In this document: positions 35,163 to 43,884 of the stretch, piece by piece | Numbering within the stretch: position 1 is the first letter of the stretch | Layout of the letters: each line of letters begins with the position of its first letter | Assembly (NCBI RefSeq): GCF_010093305.1 | Contig: NZ_PDWS01000003.1 | Coordinates: forward strand, 227,001 to 291,000 | Length of the DNA: 64,000 nucleotides | Direction of reading: 5' to 3' | DNA from: Pseudoxanthomonas sacheonensis | Lineage (GTDB): Bacteria > Pseudomonadota > Gammaproteobacteria > Xanthomonadales > Xanthomonadaceae | Program-made: the position numbers and the translations under genes | The notes under the pieces: generated by a model | The model's database searches: none | What the model saw: only the letters and a program-made list of their open reading frames with translations | Told to the model about the DNA's origin: nothing

Positions 35163-36511
35163 GAGCCAAGCATCCGCAACAACTCCGCGCGCGGCAGCTT
35201 GCCGGTTTCGCTGCGCGGCAGCGCCGGCACCCGCTTCAACGGCCTGGGCAGGAACACCGGATCGATGCTCTCGCGCAGCGCCGCCAGGATCGCGGCTTCC
35301 TCCAGGTCGGGCGCGACCACCAGTGCGGCGATGCGCGCCACGCCGCGGTGGCCGCAATCGTCCAGCTGCAGCATCACTCCGTCGGCCACGCCGGGAATGG
35401 AGAGCAGGCGTTGGGTCAGATCGCCCAGCGAGGCGCGCTTGCCCGCGATTTCCAGCAAATCGGCCTGACGGCCACGCAGATGGAAACGGCCGTCGCTTTC
35501 CACTTCCACCAGATCGGCCAGCGCCACCGGCACCGGCAGGTGGGCGGCATGGACCAAGGTGCCGTCCGGCTTTGGGTGCAGGCGCACCCCGGGCAGCGGC
35601 GTCCATGCGTCTTCGCGGGCGGTACGGCGGCGGGCGATCACGCAGGTCTCGGTGGAACCGAAGACTTCGCGCACCTCGCAACCGAAGCGCGTCTCGGCGG
35701 CGGCCGCCAACTCCTGGGAAAGCGGCGCGGTGGCCGAGACGATTCCGCACAGCGCAGGCAAGCGCACGCCCGACTCGACCAGCGCGCGCAGGTGCACGGG
35801 CGTGGTGGCCAGCAATCGCGGCTCCGGCGTTTCCGCCAGCGCCAGCGCCACGTCTTCGGGAAAGAACGGGCGACCGGCATGCAGCCCGGCCGGCCCCAGC
35901 AACGGCAGCAGCACCGACAGCTCCATGCCGTACATATGCTGCGGCGGCACCGTGGCCACCACATGCGGCATCGCATGCCCCTGCCACAGGCTTTCCAGCG
36001 CGGCCAGATTCTGCGCGGTGCTAGCGCGGAAGGCGAACCAGGTCTTGGGATTGGCTTTGGGCGTGCCGGTGCTGCCCGAAGTGAAGCCGATGGCCACCAC
36101 CGCGGCGGCGTCGATCATCGGCGTGTCGCCCTGCGATTCCGGCAGCATGTCCGGCAACAGCCAGTGGCCTGGCGGCATTACCGCCAGCGAGGCGTCGCCC
36201 AGGCTGTAGCTTTCCGGATATTGCGCCAGCACGTCGGTCACCACTTCCGGCGCCCGCGAGTGCGGCAGCAGGGTGATCTGCCCGCGCAAGGCCACCGCGC
36301 AGAACGCCACCAGGAAACGGTAGCGGTCTTCGCACAGGTTCACCGCATGCAGTCCCGCCGGCAGCGCCGCCGCGACTCCGCGCACCTGGGCCAGGAACGT
36401 GTCCAGGCCTATGCGCTGCCGGCCATCCAGGGCCACAGTGCGATCCGCATGGCCCACGGCCAGCGGTTGCGGGACTCCCGATCCGAAAGGAGCGTTGACG
36501 ACTGCCGACAT
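35159..36511 (-). CDS. xanA2: AMP-dependent 3-hydroxybenzoate:ACP ligase (XanA2-like)
   Basis: Activates the aryl starter acid with ATP and loads it on the ACP. A 450-residue member of the ANL superfamily, short for the family: P-loop AIGFTSGSTGTPKANPK (P-loop residues 144-152), REVFGSTETCVIARR as the A5 region, GRFHLRGRQADLLEIAGKRA as A8, and the catalytic lysine motif RSETGKLPRAEL near the end. The adjacent chorismatase and ACP fit XanA2 of Xanthomonas. It is convergent with xanB2; both stops come from the same REP pair. The start MSAVVNAPFGSG leaves about 205 bases to the divergent S9 peptidase. Confidence 0.88.
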   Translation of the reverse strand: MSAVVNAPFGSGVPQPLAVGHADRTVALDGRQRIGLDTFLAQVRGVAAALPAGLHAVNLCEDRYRFLVAFCAVALRGQITLLPHSRAPEVVTDVLAQYPESYSLGDASLAVMPPGHWLLPDMLPESQGDTPMIDAAAVVAIGFTSGSTGTPKANPKTWFAFRASTAQNLAALESLWQGHAMPHVVATVPPQHMYGMELSVLLPLLGPAGLHAGRPFFPEDVALALAETPEPRLLATTPVHLRALVESGVRLPALCGIVSATAPLSQELAAAAETRFGCEVREVFGSTETCVIARRRTAREDAWTPLPGVRLHPKPDGTLVHAAHLPVPVALADLVEVESDGRFHLRGRQADLLEIAGKRASLGDLTQRLLSIPGVADGVMLQLDDCGHRGVARIAALVVAPDLEEAAILAALRESIDPVFLPRPLKRVPALPRSETGKLPRAELLRMLGS

Positions 36512-36716
36512 GGTGCTGCGATCTCCCTGGTAACGGTACGGCTTCCCTTATGCGGTTCGCCCTGCTTGCCTGCGCGCCGATCGACGGCAGCAGTCCGATT
36601 GTGTCGGAAATCACGGTCTTAAGGAATTGCGCGCCGGGCCAGGCATGACCACTGGCCGGGTCGTCCGCCTTGGGCCGCTGGTAACCTTGCCGATTCGCGT
36701 ATGCCACGGAAACCCT

Positions 36717-39104
36717 ATGCGTCCCCGCCTGAACGCCCTGTTGCTCGCCCTCCCCCTTGCCTTCGCCGGCGCGCTCTTCGCCGGCGCGGCCTCAGCGCAG
36801 GACGCCGGCGCCCTGACCATCGAACAGGTCATGGCCGATCCCGACTGGATCGGCCCGCCCGTGGAAGCGGCCTGGTGGGCATGGGACGGCAAGCACGTGC
36901 AATACCAGCTCAAGCGCCAGGACAGCCCCATCCGCGATACCTTCCAGCAATCCATCGCCGGCGCCGCCGCCCAGCGCGTGGACGATGGCGAACGCGACAC
37001 GCTGGATGCTGCCAATCCCGTCTACGACCAGCCGCGCCGGCGCATGGTCTTCGTGCGCAACGGCGATGTGTTCCTGCGCGATCTGCGCGGCGGCGCGCTG
37101 ACCCAGCTGACGCGCAGCAACGATGAGGAAACGCAGCCGCAATTCGCCACCGATGGCGGAGTGATCTGGCGCGTGGCCAACCAGTGGTACCGGTGGACCC
37201 AGGCCGGCGGCGTGGCCCAGGCGGCGCTGGTGAAAGCCGAAAAGGATCCCAACGCCAAGCCCAAACCCGACGCGCTGCGCGAACAGCAGTTGCGCACGCT
37301 GGAAACGCTGGCGCGCGACAAGGCCCAGCGCGATGCGTTGCAGACGCAGAACGAGCGCTGGCGCAAGGCCGACCCGAGCCGCGCGCCAATGCCGGTCTAT
37401 CTGGGCGATGAAGTGGAGATCATCCAGAGCGCGCTGTCTCCGGACGCGCGCTGGCTGCTGGTGGTGACGCAGAAGAAAGGCGCCGATGCCGGCCAGGCGG
37501 GCAAGATGCCGCGCTACGTGACCGAATCGGGCTACGAGGAATTCCAGGAAGTACGCACCCGGGTGGGGCGCAACGCGCCACAGCCGCAAACGCTGTGGCT
37601 GGTGGACCTGGCCAGCGCAAGCGCGCGCGAGCTGAAGTTCGATGCCTTGCCCGGCATCGCCGACGACCCTCTGGCGGCCTTGCGCAAGGCCGCGGGCAAG
37701 GACGCGCTGAAAGGCAACCGCGACGTGCAGGTGGCCACCAGCGGCGACAACGGCGACGGCGCCACCATGCGCTGGAGCGCCGACGGCCGCAACGTGGCGG
37801 TGATGGTGCGCGCCATCGACAACAAGGATCGCTGGATCGCCAGCGTGGACCTGGCCGGCGGCAAGCTGCAGCCGCGCCACCGTCTTACCGATCCGGCATG
37901 GATCAACTGGAGCTTCAACGATTTCGGCTGGCTGGCCGACAACCGCACCTTGTGGTTCCTGTCCGAGCAGTCGGGCCATTCGCATCTCTATACGCAGCGC
38001 GATTCCGGCAAGCCGGCGCAGCTCACCTCGGGCCAATGGGAAGTTTCATCGCCGGTTCCCGTGCCCGATGGCGGCTTCTTCTTCCTGTGCAACCGCAAGA
38101 CGCCCGGCGCGCATGAGATCTGCCGCGTCGATGGCGGCAAGGTACGCGAGCTGACCGCGCTGGGTGGAGTCGAGGATTTCACTCTCTCGCCGGACGGATC
38201 GAAACTGCTGCTGCACCACTCCGGCAGCTACCTGCCCGCGCAACTTGCCGTCGTCGACAGCAAGGGCGGCGATGCGAAGACGCTGACCGATACGCGCACC
38301 CCGGCGTTCAAGTCGCGCGCCTGGATCGAACCGGAGTTCGTGCAGGTGCCTTCGCAGCACGGCGCCGGCAAGGTATGGGCCAAGTATTACGGGCCGGCGA
38401 CGCTGGAACCGGGGAAGAAGTATCCGGTCGTGATGTTCGTGCATGGCGCCGGCTATCTGCAGAACGTGCACCAGCGCTACCCGGCTTATTTCCGCGAACA
38501 GATGTTCCACAACCTGCTGGTGCAGCGCGGCTACCTGGTGCTGGACATGGACTACCGCGGCAGCGAGGGCTATGGCCGCGACTGGCGCACCGCCATCTAC
38601 CGCAACATGGGCCATCCGGAACTGGAAGATTACCTGGACGGCCTGGACTGGCTGGTCGCCAACAAGCAGGGCGACCGCGACCGCGCCGGCATTTATGGCG
38701 GCTCCTACGGCGGCTTCATGACCTTCATGGCGCTGTTCCGCGAACCAGGCAAGTTCAAGGCCGGCGCGGCGCTGCGACCGGTGGTGGACTGGACCCAGTA
38801 CAACCACGAATACACCAGCAACATCCTCAATACGCCGGAACTCGACCCCGAGGCCTACCGTAAATCCTCGCCCCTCGAATACGCGGCCGGCCTGCAGGAC
38901 CATCTGCTGATCGCCCACGGCATGATCGACGACAACGTGTTTTTCCGCGACTCGGTAGTGCTCACCCAAAAGCTCATCGAGCTGCACAAGGACAACTGGG
39001 AAATCGCACCCTACCCGCTGGAACGCCACAGCTTCACCCGCGCCGATTCCTGGCTGGACGAATACAAGCGCGTGCTGAAGCTGTTCGAGGAGAACCTGAA
39101 ATGA
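36717..39104 (+). CDS. Exported S9 family prolyl-oligopeptidase-like peptidase
   Basis: A 795-residue secreted serine peptidase. Signal peptide MRPRLNALLLALPLAFAGAL to AASA; N-terminal beta-propeller with repeated SPDG/SADGR turns (about 50-560); then an alpha/beta-hydrolase domain. Catalytic Ser663 is in IYGGSYGGFMTF, Asp in HGMIDDNVFFRD (738/739) and His771 in LERHSFTRADS. Substrates are probably short peptides in the periplasm. GGAA six bases before the ATG at 36717 supports the start. It is the first gene of a three-gene unit (ATGA overlaps) with a membrane protein and an ABM-domain protein. Confidence 0.93.
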   Translation: MRPRLNALLLALPLAFAGALFAGAASAQDAGALTIEQVMADPDWIGPPVEAAWWAWDGKHVQYQLKRQDSPIRDTFQQSIAGAAAQRVDDGERDTLDAANPVYDQPRRRMVFVRNGDVFLRDLRGGALTQLTRSNDEETQPQFATDGGVIWRVANQWYRWTQAGGVAQAALVKAEKDPNAKPKPDALREQQLRTLETLARDKAQRDALQTQNERWRKADPSRAPMPVYLGDEVEIIQSALSPDARWLLVVTQKKGADAGQAGKMPRYVTESGYEEFQEVRTRVGRNAPQPQTLWLVDLASASARELKFDALPGIADDPLAALRKAAGKDALKGNRDVQVATSGDNGDGATMRWSADGRNVAVMVRAIDNKDRWIASVDLAGGKLQPRHRLTDPAWINWSFNDFGWLADNRTLWFLSEQSGHSHLYTQRDSGKPAQLTSGQWEVSSPVPVPDGGFFFLCNRKTPGAHEICRVDGGKVRELTALGGVEDFTLSPDGSKLLLHHSGSYLPAQLAVVDSKGGDAKTLTDTRTPAFKSRAWIEPEFVQVPSQHGAGKVWAKYYGPATLEPGKKYPVVMFVHGAGYLQNVHQRYPAYFREQMFHNLLVQRGYLVLDMDYRGSEGYGRDWRTAIYRNMGHPELEDYLDGLDWLVANKQGDRDRAGIYGGSYGGFMTFMALFREPGKFKAGAALRPVVDWTQYNHEYTSNILNTPELDPEAYRKSSPLEYAAGLQDHLLIAHGMIDDNVFFRDSVVLTQKLIELHKDNWEIAPYPLERHSFTRADSWLDEYKRVLKLFEENLK

Positions 39105-39703
39105 GCGCCACGCCGAACCTGCCGCCTCCGATCCCGGTCAACCCGCGGCCGGCCAGCAATTTCGTTACCGTACTGGCTTGGATTTCCATCGCGCTGGCGC
39201 TGCTCGGTCTTTTGTACGGCCTGATGCAGACAGTCATGGGCCTGGTGCTGCCGGCGGATTTCTACCTGCGCATGCTCAACCCCTACGGCGGCGAACCGCC
39301 GCGGTTGCCGCCGCTGATGCACTGGATCTATACCAACACGTTGTTGATGGGCGTGTCGATGCTGGTGCTTTCGGCGATCTTCCTGTGGGTTTCGTGGGCC
39401 GTGCTGAAGCGCCGCGAATGGGGCCGCAAGGGTTTCATCGCCATCCTGGTGCTTGGCACGCTGTGGCAGTTCGCTTGCATCTTCGCCCTGCCGCAGTTCA
39501 TCGAGGGCATGCTGGCCGTCCAGGCCGGCGCGCTTCCGCAGGGACAAACCATGCCGCCGGAACTGGAAGGCTTCATGACCGCCGCCATGCTGATGGGCGG
39601 GGTGGTGGCCGTGGTGTTCGCTGCGCTGCACCTCTGGATAGTCTGGAAACTGTGCACGCCGGCGGTGCGGGCGGAGTTCGATCCCCGCAAGGAACCTCAA
39701 TGA
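39101..39703 (+). CDS. Four-helix membrane protein
   Basis: A 200-residue inner membrane protein with a Pro-rich N-terminus (MSATPNLPPPIPVNPRPASN) and four predicted helices (VLAWISIALALLGLLYGLM; TNTLLMGVSMLVLSAIFLWV; GFIAILVLGTLWQFACIFAL; MLMGGVVAVVFAALHLWIVW). No family recognised. Its start overlaps the peptidase stop (ATGA at 39101-39104), and its own stop overlaps the next start, so it is co-translated with both. The function may relate to peptide uptake or peptidase output, but the sequence does not show it. Confidence 0.75.
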   Translation: MSATPNLPPPIPVNPRPASNFVTVLAWISIALALLGLLYGLMQTVMGLVLPADFYLRMLNPYGGEPPRLPPLMHWIYTNTLLMGVSMLVLSAIFLWVSWAVLKRREWGRKGFIAILVLGTLWQFACIFALPQFIEGMLAVQAGALPQGQTMPPELEGFMTAAMLMGGVVAVVFAALHLWIVWKLCTPAVRAEFDPRKEPQ

Positions 39704-40008
39704 CCTCTCACGCACTCATCATCAGACACAAGACTCAACCCGGGAAACGGGATGAAGTCAGGAAGGTATGGGAGCGGCACATGGCACCGGCCGTTTCGGC
39801 CAACCCCGGCCACATCGCTTACTTCTATTGCTTCGACAATGCCGATCCGGATGCGATCGTTGCGTTCCAACAGTATGTCAGCGCCGAAGCGGCTGGCCAG
39901 TTCCTGAAGACGGACAGCTACGCCGCCTACTTGCAGGAAGTCGAACCACTGCTGTCCGGTCCGCCGCAAGTCACGACACTGACCCCGATGTGGTCGAAAG
40001 GAAGCTGA
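39700..40008 (+). CDS. Antibiotic-biosynthesis-monooxygenase (ABM) domain protein
   Basis: A 102-residue single-domain protein with the ABM ferredoxin-like pattern: HALIIRHKTQPGKRDEVRKV, then PGHIAYFYCFDNADPDAIVA and EAAGQFLKTDSYAAYLQEVE. Members range from heme-degrading and quinol monooxygenases to proteins of unknown role. No metal or heme ligand can be assigned with confidence. It is the third gene of the S9 peptidase unit, linked by an ATGA overlap, and is followed by a class E REP pair that may stabilise or end the transcript. Confidence 0.8.
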   Translation: MTSHALIIRHKTQPGKRDEVRKVWERHMAPAVSANPGHIAYFYCFDNADPDAIVAFQQYVSAEAAGQFLKTDSYAAYLQEVEPLLSGPPQVTTLTPMWSKGS

Positions 40009-40022
40009 GAAACCTCCAGGCC

Positions 40023-40088
40023 GCAGAGCCGAGCTTGCTCGGCTGCTCCTGAGTTCGAACAACAGCAGCCGAGCAAGCTCGGCTCTAC
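40023..40088. repeat. REP inverted pair, class E (GTAG-AGCCGAGCTTGC...)
   Basis: Left arm GCAGAGCCGAGCTTGCTCGG (head changed to GCAG) and right arm CCGAGCAAGCTCGGCTCTAC (complement of GTAG at 40085-40088). Each arm itself folds AGCCGAGC/GCTCGGCT. Lies between the ABM gene and the Cys-rich protein gene. Confidence 0.9.
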
Positions 40089-40169
40089 AAAATTCATCTT
40101 GGAAGCCATCGGGCTCGGCAATCGGGGATAATGAATCCCCCTGTTAGCTGATTGCCCTGGAGTTCTTCA

Positions 40170-41732
40170 ATGCCAAACGGAATTGGAAGGCTCGGCCTGC
40201 TGGCCGCGCTATTGTTTCTCACCGACGCCGCGGACGCCGTGGCGCTCGCCTGCGGCGTCTACCAGGATCAGAAGAACGAAAACTCCCGGCTGGTGATAGA
40301 AAGCGGCGCGCAGGCGCTGGAGCTGTCCGCCGGCAGTGCGCCGCGCCGCTTCGAATACCGCCGCGCCGGTGCCGAATTGCAAATGGCGGACCTGGAGGCA
40401 GGTTATGTCTCCAAGTACAAGGTCGACGCTGGCAACCGGATTACCGACGGCCTCGATTTCCACGAATACATGCTATCCGAGCCCGCCGCCTGCAAACCAT
40501 TGCCGCAAGCCGCAGCCACCGGGACCTGCCGCGCCGACCTGTCGCAGTGTCTGGACAATGCCTACAGCGCCGATGAAGCCACCCTGCAGCGATGGTGCGA
40601 GGTGGAAGCACTGCCCTTCGCCTGCGACAAATTGATCGATCTGTACCAGACGCAGGCCAAGCAGTCCGGGCCACCCGAACCGGAGATCGAAAAACCGCCC
40701 GTCTGCCAGGAAGGCACCCCGGCTTTCTCGGAGGAAGGGTGCATAGCTGCAGCCAAGCAAATCCTCAGCGAGCAGATCGCCAAGAGCCTGGTGGGAGCGC
40801 TCGGCTCGATGTACGCCGATGCCGTGGCTTTGTCCCCCTCGCACCTGGATCAGAGCATCGCCATGTGCGACCGCACCGGCTCGGCCAAGGTCTGCAACAA
40901 CGCCGCCGGAAAACTATGGACCGCCGGCCGCTACCTGCAGGCGCGCAGCGCATTGCAGACCGCATGCAGCGAAGCCGGCGACCCGGATGCCTGCAAGAAG
41001 GCCGAACCCCTGCAAAGCCTGACCGACGCAGATCAGCGCTTCGCCCCGGCCACGCAGCTGCCGTGCGGCGACTACGCGGCCGCCACCGGCCTGATGTCTG
41101 AATTGAAGTTCGGCGATCACGGCATGATCGAAGGCGGTTTCGGCAGCCGCATGCGCGCGCGCCTGGAGAACGGCCTGGTGCGCATCCGCCACGACAAGGG
41201 CGGCGATTTCGTGTTCCGCGTACTCGATGCGCAGCGCCTGCTGGGTATCGACAGCTGGAACGAGTTCGCCCTGTACGAACGCCAAGGCGGCGCCGATCGC
41301 TGCAGCGCGCCGGTGGCCTATGTCGAAAAGCCGCTGGAGCAGGACTGTCCGGCGATCATGGAGGAAGGCGGCGCCAAGGCTTGTTGCGACACAGGCAAGC
41401 TGCAGGGCTGCAACGCCCTGGGCAACCAACGCGCGCTGCAGGGCGACTGGACCGGCGCCAAGGTCTATTACCAGCAGGTCTGCGCGCAAGGCGTGCGTAC
41501 CGGCTGCGAGAATCTGACCCAGGTGTACGCCAATGCCGGCGACGAATCGGTGATCGATTCGCTGGACCGGTTGTGCGAGAAGGATCCGAAGCATGTCGCC
41601 TGCGACGTGCGCGAAACCAGCAATTGGGAAATGCTGAAAGCGGTCAACGCCCTGCAGAAGCTGGGCGATTCGCTGGAGGCGGAGTTGCCTGCCGAAGACG
41701 ATAGCGGCGAGAGCAATCCCAACAAGAATTGA
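40170..41732 (+). CDS. Cys-rich exported protein of unknown function
   Basis: 520 residues, secreted (signal peptide MPNGIGRLGLLAALLFLTDA, then ADAVA). It has about 25 Cys, often in short motifs (CRADLSQCLDN, KACCDTGKLQGCNALG, QQVCAQGVRTGCENL) that alternate with helical, TPR/Sel1-like stretches such as RYLQARSALQTACSEAGDPD and GDWTGAKVYYQQVCAQGVRT. The pattern resembles Cys-stabilised Sel1 repeats, as in HcpA-type proteins, but I would not assign the family firmly. The C-terminus is acidic (EDDSGESNPNKN). The ATG at 40170 has GGAG seven bases upstream. A GGGGAT/ATCCCC hairpin and a GATAAT hexamer lie 30-45 bases before it. Confidence 0.75.
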   Translation: MPNGIGRLGLLAALLFLTDAADAVALACGVYQDQKNENSRLVIESGAQALELSAGSAPRRFEYRRAGAELQMADLEAGYVSKYKVDAGNRITDGLDFHEYMLSEPAACKPLPQAAATGTCRADLSQCLDNAYSADEATLQRWCEVEALPFACDKLIDLYQTQAKQSGPPEPEIEKPPVCQEGTPAFSEEGCIAAAKQILSEQIAKSLVGALGSMYADAVALSPSHLDQSIAMCDRTGSAKVCNNAAGKLWTAGRYLQARSALQTACSEAGDPDACKKAEPLQSLTDADQRFAPATQLPCGDYAAATGLMSELKFGDHGMIEGGFGSRMRARLENGLVRIRHDKGGDFVFRVLDAQRLLGIDSWNEFALYERQGGADRCSAPVAYVEKPLEQDCPAIMEEGGAKACCDTGKLQGCNALGNQRALQGDWTGAKVYYQQVCAQGVRTGCENLTQVYANAGDESVIDSLDRLCEKDPKHVACDVRETSNWEMLKAVNALQKLGDSLEAELPAEDDSGESNPNKN

Positions 41733-41770
41733 CGCAAAGGCATACCCAATTCGAAGAGCACCGGCGCACA

Positions 41771-41892
41771 CCCCCTTTGCAAAAGGGGGTCGCCCGGCTT
41801 TGCCGGGCGGGGGATTTGCTCTTGATCTTGTTTGGAAGCAGCCGAGCAAAGTCAAAAGCAAATCCCCCTCAATCCCCCTTTTTCAAAGGGGG
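41771..41892. repeat. Nested palindromic intergenic element
   Basis: Four inverted repeats in 122 bases: CCCCCTTTGCAAAAGGGGG (41771-41789), CGCCCGGC-ttt-GCCGGGCG (41791-41809), GGGGGATTTGCT (41809-41820) paired with AGCAAATCCCCC (41857-41868), and CCCCCTTTTTCAAAGGGGG (41874-41892). It fills the gap before hemF. No ORF is convincing here. Confidence 0.85.
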
Positions 41893-41976
41893 AGGTCATT
41901 CGAGTTCCCTTTTTTTGTTTTTACCCGATTGATTGCGATCAAAGCAGCCGTATCTGCTCACAGCTAGAATGCGCGC

Positions 41977-42888
41977 ATGAACGATATCGACGATGTCCGC
42001 GACTACCTGACCGGCCTGCAGGACCGCATCTGCGCCGCCATCGAAACCGCCGACGGCAGCGCGCGCTTCGCCGAAGACAACTGGACCCGTGCCGAAGGCG
42101 GTGGCGGCCGCACCCGCATCCTCCGCGAGGGCTCGGTATTCGAGCAGGCCGGCGTGGGTTTTTCGGACGTTTCGGGAACCAGGCTGCCACCCTCCGCCAG
42201 CGCCGCGCGTCCTGAACTCGCCGGCGCGTCCTGGCGCGCGGTCGGCGTATCGCTGGTGTTCCATCCGCACAACCCCTACCTGCCCACCACCCACGCCAAC
42301 GTGCGCCACTTCCGCGCCGAACGCGGCGGCGAAACGGTAGCCTGGTGGTTCGGCGGCGGTTTCGACCTGACTCCGTTCTATCCCTTCGACGAAGACGTGC
42401 TGCACTGGCACCGCACCGCGCGCGGGTTGTGCGAACCCTTTGGCGGGGATGAGCGCTACCAGGCGCACAAACGCTGGTGCGACGATTACTTCTTCCTCAA
42501 GCACCGCAACGAAACGCGTGGCGTAGGCGGTCTGTTCTTCGACGACCTGGGCAACGATTTCGAACGCGACTTCGCTTACCAGCGCGCGGTCGGCGACGGC
42601 TTCCTGGACGCCTACCTGCCCCTGGTCGAGCGCCGCACGGACACGCCCTATGGCGAACGCGAGCGCGAATTCCAGCTGTACCGCCGCGGACGCTACGTGG
42701 AATTCAATCTGGTCTACGACCGCGGCACCCTGTTCGGCCTGCAAAGCGGCGGACGCAGCGAAAGCATCCTGATGAGCCTGCCGCCCCGCGTACGCTGGGA
42801 ATACGGCTTCGTGCCGGAAGCGGGAAGCCCGGAATCGCGCTTGGCCGATTATCTGCGTCCTCGAGACTGGCTGGCCGAGCTGACCTGA
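41977..42888 (+). CDS. hemF: Oxygen-dependent coproporphyrinogen III oxidase
   Basis: Oxidatively decarboxylates coproporphyrinogen III to protoporphyrinogen IX in heme synthesis. 303 residues, the normal bacterial length. Family blocks are visible in order: [100 protein letters not shown], and [20 protein letters not shown] near the C-terminus with [10 protein letters not shown]. The conserved His and Asp/Arg residues of the substrate site are present. It stands alone between a palindromic element and a class A REP pair. Confidence 0.98.
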   Translation: MNDIDDVRDYLTGLQDRICAAIETADGSARFAEDNWTRAEGGGGRTRILREGSVFEQAGVGFSDVSGTRLPPSASAARPELAGASWRAVGVSLVFHPHNPYLPTTHANVRHFRAERGGETVAWWFGGGFDLTPFYPFDEDVLHWHRTARGLCEPFGGDERYQAHKRWCDDYFFLKHRNETRGVGGLFFDDLGNDFERDFAYQRAVGDGFLDAYLPLVERRTDTPYGEREREFQLYRRGRYVEFNLVYDRGTLFGLQSGGRSESILMSLPPRVRWEYGFVPEAGSPESRLADYLRPRDWLAELT

Positions 42889-43005
42889 CCTTGTAGGAGC
42901 GGGCCCTGCCCGCGACCGCTTTTGAGAGGCGTTCCGCAAGGCGCTACAGACGATGGCGATCATCGTGCCAAAAAGCTGTCGCGGGCAGGGCCCGCTCCTA
43001 CAAGG
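42889..43005. repeat. REP inverted pair, class A, directly after hemF
   Basis: CCTTGTAGGAGCGGGCCCTG at 42889 (the base after the hemF TGA) and its reverse complement ending at 43005; arms match over 28 bases including the CCT beyond the GTAG head. Spacer about 60 bases. The convergent DUF421 stop is eight bases beyond. Confidence 0.92.
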
Positions 43006-43012
43006 TCGGCGG

Positions 43013-43507
43013 CTATGCGGCAGGATCCTGCTTGACGATGGTGATGTGGCCGTTGGTTTCCAGCACGGCCAAACCGATGTCCTCCACCTCCACGCAACCG
43101 GCTTCGCGCATCGCCTTGTCGAAATCGGCGCGGCTGATCAGCTCTCTGCGCAGCACATCCTTGTAGACCTTGCCGTTGCGCGCCAGCAGCACGGGCGAGC
43201 CTTCGATCATCGCCTCTACCCTGGGACTGCGCGCGGACACCAGGCCCACGGTCCAGTTGAGCGCGATCAGGGTCACCGCCAGCAGCAGGCCGCCACCGAC
43301 GGAGGTGTCCTGGCCCAGCAGCGCGTTCTGCACCGCATTGCCCAGCAGCACCACCAGCAGCATGTCGAAAGGAGTGAACTGCCCCATGGTGCGTTTGCCG
43401 GAAGCGCGGATCATCACCAGCAACACGAAGTACACGATGCACGCACGCAACACGAAGACCCACCACGGCATGGCCAGGTCGAACATCTCTTCAAACACTT
43501 GCGGCAT
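43013..43507 (-). CDS. DUF421 (YetF-like) membrane protein
   Basis: A 164-residue protein with two or three N-terminal TM helices (WWVFVLRACIVYFVLLVMI; LLVVLLGNAVQNALL; LLLAVTLIALNWTVGLV) and a C-terminal soluble domain beginning SPRVEAMIEGSPVLLARNGK, then LLREL-like VLRRELISRADFDKAMREAG. The RxxGKRxxxQxTxFD pattern (RASGKRTMGQFTPFDMLLVV) is diagnostic of DUF421. Function unknown. Start at ATG 43507 (MPQVFEEMF); an upstream in-frame ATG at 43594 lies in the sRNA terminator and is not used here. It is oriented like polA and the sRNA, downstream of both. Confidence 0.88.
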   Translation of the reverse strand: MPQVFEEMFDLAMPWWVFVLRACIVYFVLLVMIRASGKRTMGQFTPFDMLLVVLLGNAVQNALLGQDTSVGGGLLLAVTLIALNWTVGLVSARSPRVEAMIEGSPVLLARNGKVYKDVLRRELISRADFDKAMREAGCVEVEDIGLAVLETNGHITIVKQDPAA

Positions 43508-43578
43508 GGTCCGGTTCCGGTACGGGGATGCGCGCACAGTAACGCAGAGCATTGGCCGCTCCGCAAAAAACCTTCCGC

Positions 43579-43618
43579 AAATAAAAAGCCCCACCGACCA
43601 GGGGGGGGTCAGCGGGGC
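43579..43618 (-). terminator. Intrinsic terminator of the sX13-like RNA
   Basis: On the minus strand GCCCCGCTGACC-ccccccT-GGTCGGTGGGGC, a twelve-pair stem with two G-U wobbles, followed by TTTTTATTT. The C-run loop is probably functional in target pairing. Confidence 0.9.
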
Positions 43619-43705
43619 CAGGGAACTAGGCCTGGGGAGGGGCCTTCGTTCCGGAGATCACTCCAGGGGATGGGAGAGATCCAGCGACAGACCTTGCATC
43701 TGTCA
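43580..43705 (-). ncRNA. sX13: sX13-like C-rich small RNA
   Basis: Read on the minus strand: hairpin GACAGA...TCTGTC (43704-43686); a stretch with TCTCCCATCCCC; a hairpin GGAAC-gaa-GGCC...GGCC-ta-GTTCC (43652-43622) with loop CCTCCCCA; and a terminator with a CCCCCCT loop. Three exposed C-rich motifs, about 120 bases and a position just downstream of polA match sX13 of Xanthomonas, an Hfq-independent regulator that pairs with G-rich ribosome-binding sites; I recall that sX13 is also next to the DNA polymerase I gene. A -10-like CATATA (43716-43711) gives a start near 43705. E. coli Spot 42 and Pseudomonas ErsA also lie beside polA. Confidence 0.75.
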
Positions 43706-43884
43706 CGGGCTATATGACCAGACCGCGCATGGATAGTTCGTGAAGATTCCGGTTAAAAAACCGTAAGGTTTAAGGCATATTCAGTTTATTGAACTAGCCA
43801 GTATTGAATTAAAGACGCAAGCGCCGCTACAGATATCGGCCGTAACTATCCGCTTTGTCACGGATTTGGGCCGGAATACCCGCG

